A DNA stretch of 29,255 nt, from assembly GCA_024277475.1 (NCBI GenBank), contig JAJRVC010000668.1, forward strand, positions 1 through 29,255, in the 5' to 3' direction. A program made the position numbers and the translations under genes. The notes beneath the pieces were generated by a model. It saw nothing but the letters and a program-made list of their open reading frames with translations. It did no database searches and was not told the DNA's origin. The DNA comes from Deltaproteobacteria bacterium. Its GTDB lineage: Bacteria > Desulfobacterota > Desulfobacteria > Desulfobacterales > JAFDCJ01. Position 1 is the first letter of the stretch. Every line of letters starts with the position of its first letter. Shown piece after piece: positions 16,076 through 24,003 of this stretch.

Positions 16076-17266
16076 CTAAATAATCCCCTTTTCTTTGAGA
16101 CCGGAAAGCGCTTCATCGGAATAACCGAGCTTTTGACCATATACCTCCTGATTGTTTTCTCCGAAACGGGGCGGAAACGAAAGCCGACGATTCGAAGCCT
16201 CCAGAAAAGGCGTCATATTCGGCGGCGGTGCCAGGGTAATACGTGTTCCTGAAACCGGATCCTGGGCATACAGAAGCTTTTTCTCAACGAGCGGATCAGC
16301 AATCACTTCCGTTACCGTTTGAATTTTGCTGATAGGAACCGTAATTGAGGTGAACAGATCTATCAATTCCTCCGATGAATAATTTTGGGTGATTGCATTA
16401 ATAGCGGCGTTGAGGTTTTTCACGTCTCCAATGCGGCCGGCATTTTTTTCGTATGCGGGACTGTCCAGAGATTTAAACATCTCCTGGGACACCATGGTTT
16501 TCCATTGTCGATCGTTTCCAACCGCCAAATAGACATAACCGTTGTTGGTTTGATACACGGAAACCGGGCAGAAAAATTCATGGGTGTTACCCCGGCGGGT
16601 GATGGTTTTCCCGAAACTGGCGGTCAAGGTAATGGGAACCGTCAACCAGGATACCGTAGATTCGAACATGGCCATATTAATGCAACTTCCTTCACCGGTG
16701 GCCTGGCGTTCATAAAGGGCTTTCATCACCAGTCCGTAAGCGTGCTCACTGGTGCCCATATCCGGCAGCGGGATTCCCACAACCTGGGGATCACCACCAC
16801 CTTCCCCGGTAAGTTCCATTAAGCCCCCCCGGGCCTGCAAAATCGGATCATAGGCGCCCTCATTGCTGTCCGGACCAAAACCGGTAACTCCCAGCCAGAT
16901 GATGTCCGACCTCAACGATTTGAGCGTATCGTAGTCGATACCCAGTTTTTTATAATTCTTAGGCAGCTGATTGGTGGCAAAAATATCCACTTTCAGTTCC
17001 CGGACGAGCGCGTGAAATATTTTCTGACCTTCCGCTTCCGCCAGGTTCAGGGTCAGATCCTTTTTCCCGGCATTGATGCACAAAAAATAGGCGTTCATTC
17101 GCTCTTCGGACAGCACATTATCCCCGATCATCCGGTTGGGGTCGCCATAAACCGGATGCTCCAATCGGATCACCTGCATTCCATCCTGGGCCAATCTATA
17201 TGTCAAATAGGGCAGAACGGTTGCCTGTTCAAGGGATAATACGGTAAGATTTTTAAATAACTCCAT
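16076..17266 (-). CDS. Family III CoA-transferase (CaiB/BaiF type)
   Basis: The 396-residue product has the typical size and layout of formyl-CoA-transferase-like enzymes: an N-terminal Rossmann part (VLSLEQATVLPYLTYRLAQDGMQVIRLEHP), LTLNL, and the central QARGGLMELTG. The catalytic aspartate is Asp169 in PLPDMGTSEHA, at exactly the formyl-CoA transferase number. It forms an aspartyl-CoA intermediate and moves CoA between carboxylates. The indoleacetate pathway uses such an enzyme (IaaL) to load arylsuccinates from succinyl-CoA, which fits the mutase encoded in the same cluster; benzylsuccinate or carnitine-like substrates are alternatives. ATG 17266 is chosen because GGAG lies seven bases upstream and homology begins there; the 53 residues that the frame adds further upstream run through the promoter. 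It appears to be the first gene of the cluster. Confidence 0.92.
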   Translation of the reverse strand: MELFKNLTVLSLEQATVLPYLTYRLAQDGMQVIRLEHPVYGDPNRMIGDNVLSEERMNAYFLCINAGKKDLTLNLAEAEGQKIFHALVRELKVDIFATNQLPKNYKKLGIDYDTLKSLRSDIIWLGVTGFGPDSNEGAYDPILQARGGLMELTGEGGGDPQVVGIPLPDMGTSEHAYGLVMKALYERQATGEGSCINMAMFESTVSWLTVPITLTASFGKTITRRGNTHEFFCPVSVYQTNNGYVYLAVGNDRQWKTMVSQEMFKSLDSPAYEKNAGRIGDVKNLNAAINAITQNYSSEELIDLFTSITVPISKIQTVTEVIADPLVEKKLLYAQDPVSGTRITLAPPPNMTPFLEASNRRLSFPPRFGENNQEVYGQKLGYSDEALSGLKEKGII

Positions 17267-17362
17267 TGATTTTCTCCGTAGAAAGTTAAGTTTGAATCCT
17301 TTGGATTTTGTCAGATCAGGCACGTGCAACGACCTTGATGCAACAGACGAAAAATCGATTAT

Positions 17363-17377
17363 TGTATACGGTATACA
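17363..17377. promoter_or_regulatory. Candidate operator: perfect 7-1-7 palindrome
   Basis: TGTATACGGTATACA is a perfect inverted repeat of seven bases around a single G. It overlaps the -10 box and part of the spacer of the predicted promoter of the CoA-transferase gene. GTATAC-centred sites fit FCD-type GntR regulators, and the gene at 15200-15916 encodes one. Binding here would block RNA polymerase. Confidence 0.65.
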
Positions 17378-17392
17378 CAGAACGAATGTCAA
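17363..17392 (-). promoter_or_regulatory. Predicted sigma70 promoter of the catabolic cluster
   Basis: On the minus strand, TTGACA (17392-17387) is followed after 18 bases by TATACA (17368-17363). The -35 is a perfect consensus match. Transcription would start near 17355, giving a leader of about 90 bases before ATG 17266. The operator palindrome covers the -10. Confidence 0.65.
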
Positions 17393-17490
17393 GACTTGTT
17401 TTTGGGTAGCCGCTCTCAGGTTCAACGTTCAGCCCAGCCGCCAGCCTGAAAAGCGGCCGATTTAATCATCGAAAAAGAAACCCTGAAAAA

Positions 17491-17545
17491 GCGAATATCG
17501 AATAATGAATATCGAAGTAATGTATTCTGTCTATTTTATAATTGG
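17491..17545 (-). repeat. Dispersed hairpin-like element, partial copy in reverse orientation
   Basis: GCGAATATCGAATAATGAAT, then ATCGAAGTAATGTATTCTGT, is the reverse complement of the AGACAGAATACATT...TTCGA half of the elements at 10175-10335 and 27680-27802. It is closest to the partial copy at 807-856 in having ATTACTTCG rather than ATTCATTCG. Confidence 0.65.
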
Positions 17546-17822
17546 AATTTGTTTGAGATTTGGCTATTGAGATTTGTGATTTGCCGTTTAAAAGCATCAA
17601 GATATTGAGCATATATGCTTAGCCTGACAGATAGGGGGGGGAGATACCCGGGTTCAGAGGGTCCGGCACTGATTCCTCCCCGAAAGGGAGTGTTTGTGGT
17701 ATTGCATATAAGTGCCTTGTGAGCTAAAGTGAGCCAACATGCCTAAAATTAAGGCAAAGCCCATTGCCTCTGGCCACGCTCTACGAGCCGTAGGCCCAAA
17801 AAACGTAGATTTTTGAGTCAAA

Positions 17823-18983
17823 TTAGACCGGGTTGATCAGCTGGTACAGCCAACTGCTGTGAAAACCGATGGCTTCTTCCGGACAGATCTCATGGCAACA
17901 GTAACAACGGATACATTTGTCATCTTCGATGGATGCCCGCTCATCGACAAAGCTGATTGCCTCCATGGGACAGCCTTTAATGCATGTACCGCAAGCGATG
18001 CATCTGTTCCAGATCACCCGGGGTCGCACGCTAAACGCATTTTTGAACAACGGCTCAAGAATCCGCTGATACCACGGCATCCGGCCTAATCCAAGACTTC
18101 CGGCGGATACCCGGGTCCGCTTAAAATCCGACACTTTCACACCGGCCGGATCCGCCCCGATGACCTCAATTTCTTCCAGACGGTTGGGTTTAAAGGCTCT
18201 TCGTTCGGCTTCCATGATCACGGGATTTTCCGTCCGCTTCAGACCCATTATTTCGGTTGCCACCACATCCAGCGCCAGAGGGTTTTCGGAACCGATAAGC
18301 AAACCGACCGGCCGCGGATCTCCGGCCCCCGGGCCATCGCCTTCCATGGCAATAACAGCGTCCATAATCGTCAAACGGGGGGAAATGTATTGAGACAGAT
18401 CCAGCAGCATACCGGCAAATCTCTGCACATCATGAAGTTTTGCATGGTACCCGGCCTTGGACAGTCCGGGAATAACACCGAAAATATTTTTGATCGCGCC
18501 GGTCATGACGGTAAACAGGTGGGTCTTCATTTTGCACAAGTTAAAAACCGCATCTGCTTCATAAACCGGTGTGATGATGTCAAAGTGTTTGGTCAGGATA
18601 CCATCGGCATAGGATACGGGCCTGGAGGTTGTGTCCCAATTAACGGAAATACCGGCTTGATCCGCAGCCTGATGCATCCGACTGGTATGATAGATCCTGT
18701 CCAGCGTTTTGCGGGTATAGCGGCAGCCCCCACCGGGTGAGTCGGCGATGACGGGAACCGCGCCGGTCTCTCTTGTCAGTCTACCGACCGTCGCCACCAC
18801 CGACGGATGGGTGCAAACCGCCTCTTCCGGTCTGGCTTCACGCAGTAAGTTAACCTTAAGTACAATTTTCTCACCTTGTTTGGCAAACCGATCTATGCCG
18901 CCCATCAAATCTAATAAGGCGGCAAGCTTATCCTCGACTTCATCGTAATCTTTACACTCAACGATATAGACCTTATTTTCCAT
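17823..18983 (-). CDS. DUF362 protein with C-terminal 2x[4Fe-4S] ferredoxin domain
   Basis: The 386-residue product has an N-terminal DUF362 domain (VLKVNLLRE near 42, HPSVV, IADSPGGG, and NLCKMKTHLFTVMTGAIKNIFG in the middle). A C-terminal ferredoxin domain follows, with CIACGTCIKGCP and CIRCYCCHEICP, all eight ligands present. DUF362 proteins are abundant in anaerobes and of unknown biochemical function; an electron-transfer or Fe-S-dependent role is likely. There is no signal peptide, so a cytoplasmic location is expected. ATG 18983 is preceded by AAGGTG. The gene is divergent from the dipeptide epimerase operon, with a predicted promoter at 19008-19034. I do not see a direct link to the catabolic cluster; it lies 557 bases upstream of it on the same strand. 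Confidence 0.9.
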   Translation of the reverse strand: MENKVYIVECKDYDEVEDKLAALLDLMGGIDRFAKQGEKIVLKVNLLREARPEEAVCTHPSVVATVGRLTRETGAVPVIADSPGGGCRYTRKTLDRIYHTSRMHQAADQAGISVNWDTTSRPVSYADGILTKHFDIITPVYEADAVFNLCKMKTHLFTVMTGAIKNIFGVIPGLSKAGYHAKLHDVQRFAGMLLDLSQYISPRLTIMDAVIAMEGDGPGAGDPRPVGLLIGSENPLALDVVATEIMGLKRTENPVIMEAERRAFKPNRLEEIEVIGADPAGVKVSDFKRTRVSAGSLGLGRMPWYQRILEPLFKNAFSVRPRVIWNRCIACGTCIKGCPMEAISFVDERASIEDDKCIRCYCCHEICPEEAIGFHSSWLYQLINPV

Positions 18984-19007
18984 GGGGTTTCACCTTCGCG
19001 ATCTTCA

Positions 19008-19034
19008 GTAATATACAATCTGTTCGTCTGTCAA
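19008..19034 (-). promoter_or_regulatory. Predicted promoter of the DUF362 gene
   Basis: On the minus strand TTGACA (19034-19029) is followed after 15 bases by TATTAC (19013-19008), 24 bases before ATG 18983. The -35 is perfect but the spacer is short, so the exact -10 is uncertain. Confidence 0.45.
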
Positions 19035-19060
19035 GAAAATTGAAATATCAAAAAAAAATC

Positions 19061-19089
19061 TTGCAACCTGACAAACAAGTTTCTATTAT
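19061..19089 (+). promoter_or_regulatory. Predicted promoter of the epimerase-DUF1611 operon
   Basis: TTGCAA (19061-19066), a 17-base spacer and TATTAT (19084-19089) form a good sigma70-type promoter. It lies 68 bases before ATG 19158 in the 174-base divergent gap. Confidence 0.6.
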
Positions 19090-19157
19090 CCCCACCAAAA
19101 CCATAAAAAGTTTTCTCCCGAAAAACGAATTAACCGTCTCAAAATTTATACAATCCT

Positions 19158-20219
19158 ATGAAAATTTCCCAAGCGACTTATTGGACTGAAAATCTGGCGT
19201 TGACCCGGCCGTATACCATCGCCTACGAACACATCGAATCGGTGCAAAACCTTTTCGTTCACCTGCAAACAGAAGATGGATCTGTTGGTCTGGGCGTCGC
19301 CTCTCCGGCCGAGGAAGTGACCGGCGAAGGGGTGCAGGAGTGCCGACAGGCTCTGGCCGACAATCTTGAAAACTTATTGCCAGGAACCGATATTCGACAT
19401 TTAAAAACACGCCTGCGGGATATAGATAACGCCATGCCGGCTGCACCGGCCGCCCGGGCGGCAATAGACATGGCCCTGCATGATTTATGGGCCAAACATC
19501 TCGGCCTGCCCCTGGTCGATGTGTTGGGCCGGGTGCACCGGTCACTGCCGACATCCATTACCATCGGAATTGAATCCGTCGAAGAATCCCTGGAAGAGGC
19601 TGCAGAGTATATAGACCGCGGTTTCCGCATTCTCAAAGTCAAAATCGGGCGGACTATGGAGGAAGATGTGGAACGTCTGCACCGCATACGGCAGAAAATG
19701 GGGCCGGAAATCCTCATCCGTGTGGACGCCAATCAGGGTTACTCGGTGGATCAATTCGAAAAATTTCTCAAACAAACCGCATCCCTGGAATTTGAATTTG
19801 TCGAACAGCCGTTGGCAGCCCACGATCTTGACGGCATGCGTCGGCTGCCTGCAACGGTCAGAGACAAGGTGGCCGCCGACGAGAGCCTGCTGGATGCCCG
19901 CGATGCACTCACTTGTCTGGGACCCCCCCGGCCTTTCGGCATTTATAACATCAAACTTATGAAGTGCGGGGGTATCGCCCCGGCCATGCAAATTGACGAG
20001 ATCGCACACCTTGCAGGTATCGATCTGATGTGGGGCTGTATGGATGAAAGCATTGTCGGTATTGCCGCTGCCCTGCATGCCGCCCTGGCCTCGCCGGCCA
20101 CCCGCTATCTGGACCTCGACGGCCACCTGGACCTCGCCCGGGACCTGGTAACGGGTGGTTTTGTGCTGAAAGACGGTGAACTCAGCTTAACTAACAACCC
20201 GGGTTTAGGGGTTAAATGA
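19158..20219 (+). CDS. Dipeptide epimerase (enolase superfamily, L-Ala-D/L-Glu epimerase type)
   Basis: The 353-residue product has the complete muconate-lactonizing-enzyme-type active site: the KxK motif LKVKIG (Lys160, Lys162), metal ligands Asp190 (RVDANQGY), Glu216 (FVEQP) and Asp241 (AADES), and the opposite base Lys266 (NIKLMK). YLDLDGHLDL (317-326) carries the aspartates that bind the substrate ammonium group in dipeptide epimerases. The residue numbers are almost those of the Bacillus Ala-Glu epimerase. It epimerises the second residue of a dipeptide, usually in murein-peptide recycling, though other dipeptides are possible. No clear ribosome-binding site precedes ATG 19158. The DUF1611 gene follows after seven bases, so they form an operon; this pairing is common. 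Confidence 0.92.
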   Translation: MKISQATYWTENLALTRPYTIAYEHIESVQNLFVHLQTEDGSVGLGVASPAEEVTGEGVQECRQALADNLENLLPGTDIRHLKTRLRDIDNAMPAAPAARAAIDMALHDLWAKHLGLPLVDVLGRVHRSLPTSITIGIESVEESLEEAAEYIDRGFRILKVKIGRTMEEDVERLHRIRQKMGPEILIRVDANQGYSVDQFEKFLKQTASLEFEFVEQPLAAHDLDGMRRLPATVRDKVAADESLLDARDALTCLGPPRPFGIYNIKLMKCGGIAPAMQIDEIAHLAGIDLMWGCMDESIVGIAAALHAALASPATRYLDLDGHLDLARDLVTGGFVLKDGELSLTNNPGLGVK

Positions 20220-20226
20220 TGGAACA

Positions 20227-21297
20227 ATGAAAGACACAGCACTGATTCTGACTAATGGTCGCCTTGCCACCTCCGATGCCAAGACTGCTCACGGCCTTAT
20301 CCGGGGAACCGATCGCTTCAGCATTGTCGGTGTCATCGACCCGGTAAGTTGCGGCAAAGATGCAGGTGAAATCGTCGACGGCCGCTGCAGGAACATACCG
20401 GTTTTTGAATCCATTCGCACTTTTCTGGATCATTGCCGGCAAAAACCGGATTACTGCATCATCGGGGTGGCTTTGAGCGGCGGCAGGCTGCCCGAGGATT
20501 GGAACGATATCCTCCGGGCAGTACTGGAAAACCGCATAAGCATTATCAGCACCATGCACCAGTTGTTGAGCGAAAAACCTGTGTTACGCGATGCCGCCCG
20601 TAAAAATGGTGTGAAGATTATTGATCTTCGCAAACCCCAACCCATCGACCGGCTTCATTTCTGGAGTGGTGACATCTATAAGGTCCGCGCGGCTAAAATT
20701 GCAGTCTTGGGAATGGATTGCGCCATCGGGAAAAGAACAACCGCCCGTTTCATCACGGAATTGTGCCGGCAGGAAGGTATCCGTACCGAGATGATTTATA
20801 CCGGCCAAACCGGCTGGCTGCAGGGATACAAGCATGGATTTATTTTTGATGCCACCCTCAATGATTTTGTCAGCGGTGAGCTCGAACATGCCGTGGTGGA
20901 ATGCGATCGCCAATCCTCTCCGGACCTGATTCTGATCGAAGGACAATCCGGCTTGAGAAATCCATCCGGACCTTGCGGCTCCGAGATCATTGTTTCTGCG
21001 AATGTAAAAGGCGTGATTCTGCAGCACGCACCCTTCAGGAAATATTACGAAGACCTTGAGCATCTAAAATGCCTGCTGCCGGATGTACAAGACGAGATCG
21101 AATTGATACGGATGTACGGCGCACAAACCCTGGCAGTAACACTGAGCAGCGAGGGAGGAACCTACGAGGAGCTGGCCGGTTACCGGCAAAAACTTGCCCG
21201 CCAACTCCAGCTTCCCGTCGTCTGCCCATTGCAGGAGGGCACGACCGCCCTGCTGCCGGTCATACGCCGTTTTATTTCGCAGTTTTCCCCCCAATGA
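20227..21297 (+). CDS. DUF1611 P-loop NTPase-like protein
   Basis: The 356-residue product matches the DUF1611 family. It has an N-terminal Rossmann-like part (about 1-150, with VGVIDP and CIIGVALSGG) and a C-terminal P-loop domain that starts with LGMDCAIGKRTTA (161-173, Walker A-like) and has LILIEGQSGL as the likely Walker B region. The biochemical function is unknown. The family is repeatedly found beside dipeptide epimerases, which suggests a role in using or modifying the epimerised dipeptide. It follows the epimerase by seven bases and must be co-transcribed. The start at ATG 20227 has only a weak GATGGA upstream, overlapping the epimerase stop region. The 233 bases after it up to 21530 contain no recognisable gene or strong terminator. 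Confidence 0.85.
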   Translation: MKDTALILTNGRLATSDAKTAHGLIRGTDRFSIVGVIDPVSCGKDAGEIVDGRCRNIPVFESIRTFLDHCRQKPDYCIIGVALSGGRLPEDWNDILRAVLENRISIISTMHQLLSEKPVLRDAARKNGVKIIDLRKPQPIDRLHFWSGDIYKVRAAKIAVLGMDCAIGKRTTARFITELCRQEGIRTEMIYTGQTGWLQGYKHGFIFDATLNDFVSGELEHAVVECDRQSSPDLILIEGQSGLRNPSGPCGSEIIVSANVKGVILQHAPFRKYYEDLEHLKCLLPDVQDEIELIRMYGAQTLAVTLSSEGGTYEELAGYRQKLARQLQLPVVCPLQEGTTALLPVIRRFISQFSPQ

Positions 21298-21530
21298 TTA
21301 TCCTTAGTTGCGATGACAAAAAAAGCAGACCCGGCATCACACCGGAAGAAGGTGACTTTCAAATAAACAAAGACAACTATATACGTGACAAAAATTCAAC
21401 TGTTTCATCTCCAACACGCCCGGAACATCATAATTAAATAGCTTGAAAATGCACAATTTGAACGCTAATATATCATAGAAATCTTGTTTGGTTGTTTTGG
21501 AGATTTATTAATTTATGCGTAATAGTTGTT

Positions 21531-22268
21531 ATGGCACTCATCGAAGAATATAATAAAACAGGCAACTGGCTATTCAAATATCGCAGCTATCTGCCACTTA
21601 TTTTATTTATCCCGACAACAACAGTTGTCATTTTCGACAAAAATGCTTTTGCTGATTTTTCAAATATCTACTTTAGCATTATTTGTGTTATTATTTCATT
21701 AGCAGGTCAAATAATCAGGGCATTAACAATAGGATATACGCCAAAAGCAACATCAGGCAGAAACACAAAACAACAAGTCGCAAGTGTTTTAAACACAAGG
21801 GGTATCTATTCTACTTCACGCCACCCATTATATCTAGGCAACTTTTTCATGTGGATTGGTATTCTGGTTTATGTCGGAAATCTTTGGCTTATAACTGTTT
21901 GTATATTGTTATTCTGGTTATATTACGAAAGGATCATGTTTGCCGAAGAATATTTTTTGAGAAATAAATTTAAAGAAGAATTTTTAAAATGGGCGGAAAA
22001 AACGCCTCTGTTTTTACCACGATTTAAACACTATAAAAAACCGGATTTTGCTTTCTCGATGAGAAATGTTTTAAAACGTGAGTATAGCGGCTTTTTTGCA
22101 ATATTTATTTGTTTTTCATATATAAACATTTTAAAAAATTTTATCGATAAAAAAATTATTTATCTTGACACCTTCTGGCAAATAACATTGGGATTCAGTT
22201 TTATTGTATTTATGATTTTAAGAGCATTAAAGAAAAATACAAATATTTTAAAGGTTGAAGGAAGATAA
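21531..22268 (+). CDS. Isoprenylcysteine methyltransferase-family membrane protein, possibly lipid A phosphate methyltransferase
   Basis: The 245-residue product is strongly hydrophobic with several membrane segments. It has the ICMT-family catalytic region GIYSTSRHPLYLGNF, followed by LLFWLYYERIMFAEEYFL and KFKEEFLKWAEKTP, where SAM-binding His and Glu residues are expected. The layout, starting MALIEEYNKTGNWLFKYRSYLPL, resembles the group annotated as lipid A Kdo2 1-phosphate O-methyltransferase (Leptospira LmtA type), so methylation of an envelope lipid is plausible. I use ATG 21531, where this similarity begins; an earlier in-frame TTG is at 21492. A GGAGA at 21499 is better placed for an out-of-frame ATG at 21515 that opens only a 12-codon frame. 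The gene is clearly AT-richer than its neighbours, with many AAA/ATT/TTT codons, suggesting horizontal acquisition. Confidence 0.75.
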   Translation: MALIEEYNKTGNWLFKYRSYLPLILFIPTTTVVIFDKNAFADFSNIYFSIICVIISLAGQIIRALTIGYTPKATSGRNTKQQVASVLNTRGIYSTSRHPLYLGNFFMWIGILVYVGNLWLITVCILLFWLYYERIMFAEEYFLRNKFKEEFLKWAEKTPLFLPRFKHYKKPDFAFSMRNVLKREYSGFFAIFICFSYINILKNFIDKKIIYLDTFWQITLGFSFIVFMILRALKKNTNILKVEGR

Positions 22269-22300
22269 TCCGACCATTGCCCGAGGCGTGCTGCAAGATA

Positions 22301-23686
22301 TCATTGTGAGTATTTCCAGGGGGCCGTATCACTCGATTTTAAAGGCGGACAGCGGTTTGTCTGGTTGTCCTTGCCTTTTCCGATTTGATTAAGAAAGACG
22401 GTATCCTCTTTGGATATCATCTCTTCTTCAAGATCTGCGCCTGTAATAATGAGGCCACCCTTTAGCGATATCCCCTGGCGGTAAAGGGCGGCCAGCGTAT
22501 CGTGATCTTTTTCAGAAAAAACGAGTGTCTTTCCCGAAAAAGTTTGGGCCCGAATTAGCAGCGGTTTGGGTCCCAGGCGCTCCCACGCCAGAGCCCTGGC
22601 CTTAAAATAGGACGTTCCATAACAAAAGGCGCCATGGCGCTTTGCCCATTCTTTGGGCAGTGAAAAACGTAGTGGAATATCTTGCCCGTCGGGTCCGACA
22701 AAGTGTGGCCATGCGACTGGAAGAAACTCTTCAGGAGCCAAAATAATAAGGCCGGTTGGAGCGCTGAAATATTTAGCGGAAATCTTTTTCAGCGGAATCG
22801 GCGGGCCTTTGATCTTCCCCTGGTCGATCAAACGATTGATCTGCGTAATCGTGAAGTTGGCAAAAATATAACTGCCCGGATCGGTCCACGGATGCCAACC
22901 GTCCCAGGTGAGTTCGTCCCTGCTGAAAAAAGTCTGCCGCGTCCCCTCATCGTAAAAAATGCTGTAGGGATATTTTTCCAGGGCCGTAAAAAACCGATTG
23001 GCCGGAAGTATATGGACATTTGGATATTTGGCGGCGATAACTCTCAGATAGCGGTTAAGCTCCAGGTTTTCCTCAAAACAAACCTCGTGATTCCGATTCT
23101 CATCTATATTGTCGATGACATAGCCTTTGGCCGGTTTTTTTTGGGAACAGTCAATAAGCTTTTCGTAAAACAAATCTCCCAAAAGTACCGTCGGTCTGTA
23201 GTTTTCTAATAGTGCATAGGATTCATTTCCATTTTCGGAGCAATCATAATATCCTTCCGTACAATCCAGGGCCAGAATGCTTACCAGGCGTTCAAGTTCC
23301 TTTTTTTTAGCATCCATGTCTTCCAGGATTTTCATTTTGTGGTACGTAATATCCAGGGCTAAAACCAGTTTCGGCCTCATGGACTTATAATAGTGTCTGG
23401 TTATCCGATGGTAGGAAACAGGCAAAAACCAGGGAAACGCATGGCCTTTGCCGGTATTGCCAAGACACAGTTGTTCGGCAATGACCTCTGAAATCGAACG
23501 GGCCATGAGACCATGGGATACCGAAGAACCAAGTCCCAGAATCGGACCCATCCGGGACAGCCTTTGGGCTAAAGCGGGATCCTGCCTGCAGTGGGATGGA
23601 AGTTCTTCAGCATGAGCGGCAGGGATTGAAAACAGCAGAACCATTAATATTGCGGTAAACGCAAAACGGCAGATAATGAATCGCAT
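22301..23686 (-). CDS. Exported SGNH/GDSL-hydrolase-like protein of unknown function
   Basis: The 461-residue product begins with a clear signal peptide (MRFIICRFAF, hydrophobic core, AHA|EE at about 26/27), so it is exported. The mature protein has GLGSSVSHG (51-59), which fits the block-I nucleophile region of SGNH hydrolases, and WDGWHPW with Asp262 and His265 matching the DxxHP acid-histidine pair. An ALDITYH segment (110-116) lies between. About 190 C-terminal residues contain no motif I recognise. SGNH enzymes deacylate carbohydrates or lipids; here the substrate is unknown. ATG 23686 is chosen for the signal peptide; the frame runs 24 codons further upstream. It converges on the membrane methyltransferase gene with a 32-base gap, too short to hold a separate terminator for each. 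Confidence 0.6.
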   Translation of the reverse strand: MRFIICRFAFTAILMVLLFSIPAAHAEELPSHCRQDPALAQRLSRMGPILGLGSSVSHGLMARSISEVIAEQLCLGNTGKGHAFPWFLPVSYHRITRHYYKSMRPKLVLALDITYHKMKILEDMDAKKKELERLVSILALDCTEGYYDCSENGNESYALLENYRPTVLLGDLFYEKLIDCSQKKPAKGYVIDNIDENRNHEVCFEENLELNRYLRVIAAKYPNVHILPANRFFTALEKYPYSIFYDEGTRQTFFSRDELTWDGWHPWTDPGSYIFANFTITQINRLIDQGKIKGPPIPLKKISAKYFSAPTGLIILAPEEFLPVAWPHFVGPDGQDIPLRFSLPKEWAKRHGAFCYGTSYFKARALAWERLGPKPLLIRAQTFSGKTLVFSEKDHDTLAALYRQGISLKGGLIITGADLEEEMISKEDTVFLNQIGKGKDNQTNRCPPLKSSDTAPWKYSQ

Positions 23687-24003
23687 ATTTACAGTACGAA
23701 AATCAGAAGTGATTAGCATCATTACAAGATCAAACTGCGGTCCTTCAGCCCAATCCAAAGATAAAATTACGAATTAGGTATCGCCTTCAGCTCCAGTCCA
23801 ACCTATTGAAGTGTCGAATAAACGGCAAAAGCATCCGTCCGGATAACGAAAGCTGACCTTATTGTCAATATTATTTTATTTTGAGATCGATGCTCTGAAA
23901 ATGACATGGCATTGAATGCACTGTTTGCCCCATAGTTGCAACAAGGATTTGCTGATTTTTGATTTCCCTTGAATTTCGTTTTTGGATGTGAAACAAGTAT
24001 CAC

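Larger units (their letters stand above)
17267..17822. other. 556-base intergenic region upstream of the catabolic cluster
   Basis: No gene is seen. The left part (17267-17400) is the leader and promoter region of the CoA-transferase gene. 17415-17435 has a GGTTCAACGTTCAG word, and 17491-17545 is a partial copy of the dispersed hairpin element. 17633-17700 is a G-rich tract with CTCCCCGAAAGGGAG, which could fold. 17773-17797 shares GCTCTACGAGCC with the GC-rich palindrome at 5216-5302. No clear terminator for the DUF362 gene was found. Confidence 0.6.

Noticed and set aside
17267..17425. 53-residue N-terminal extension of the CoA-transferase
   Set aside because: It runs through the promoter and operator, while ATG 17266 has a good ribosome-binding site and is where family similarity begins.
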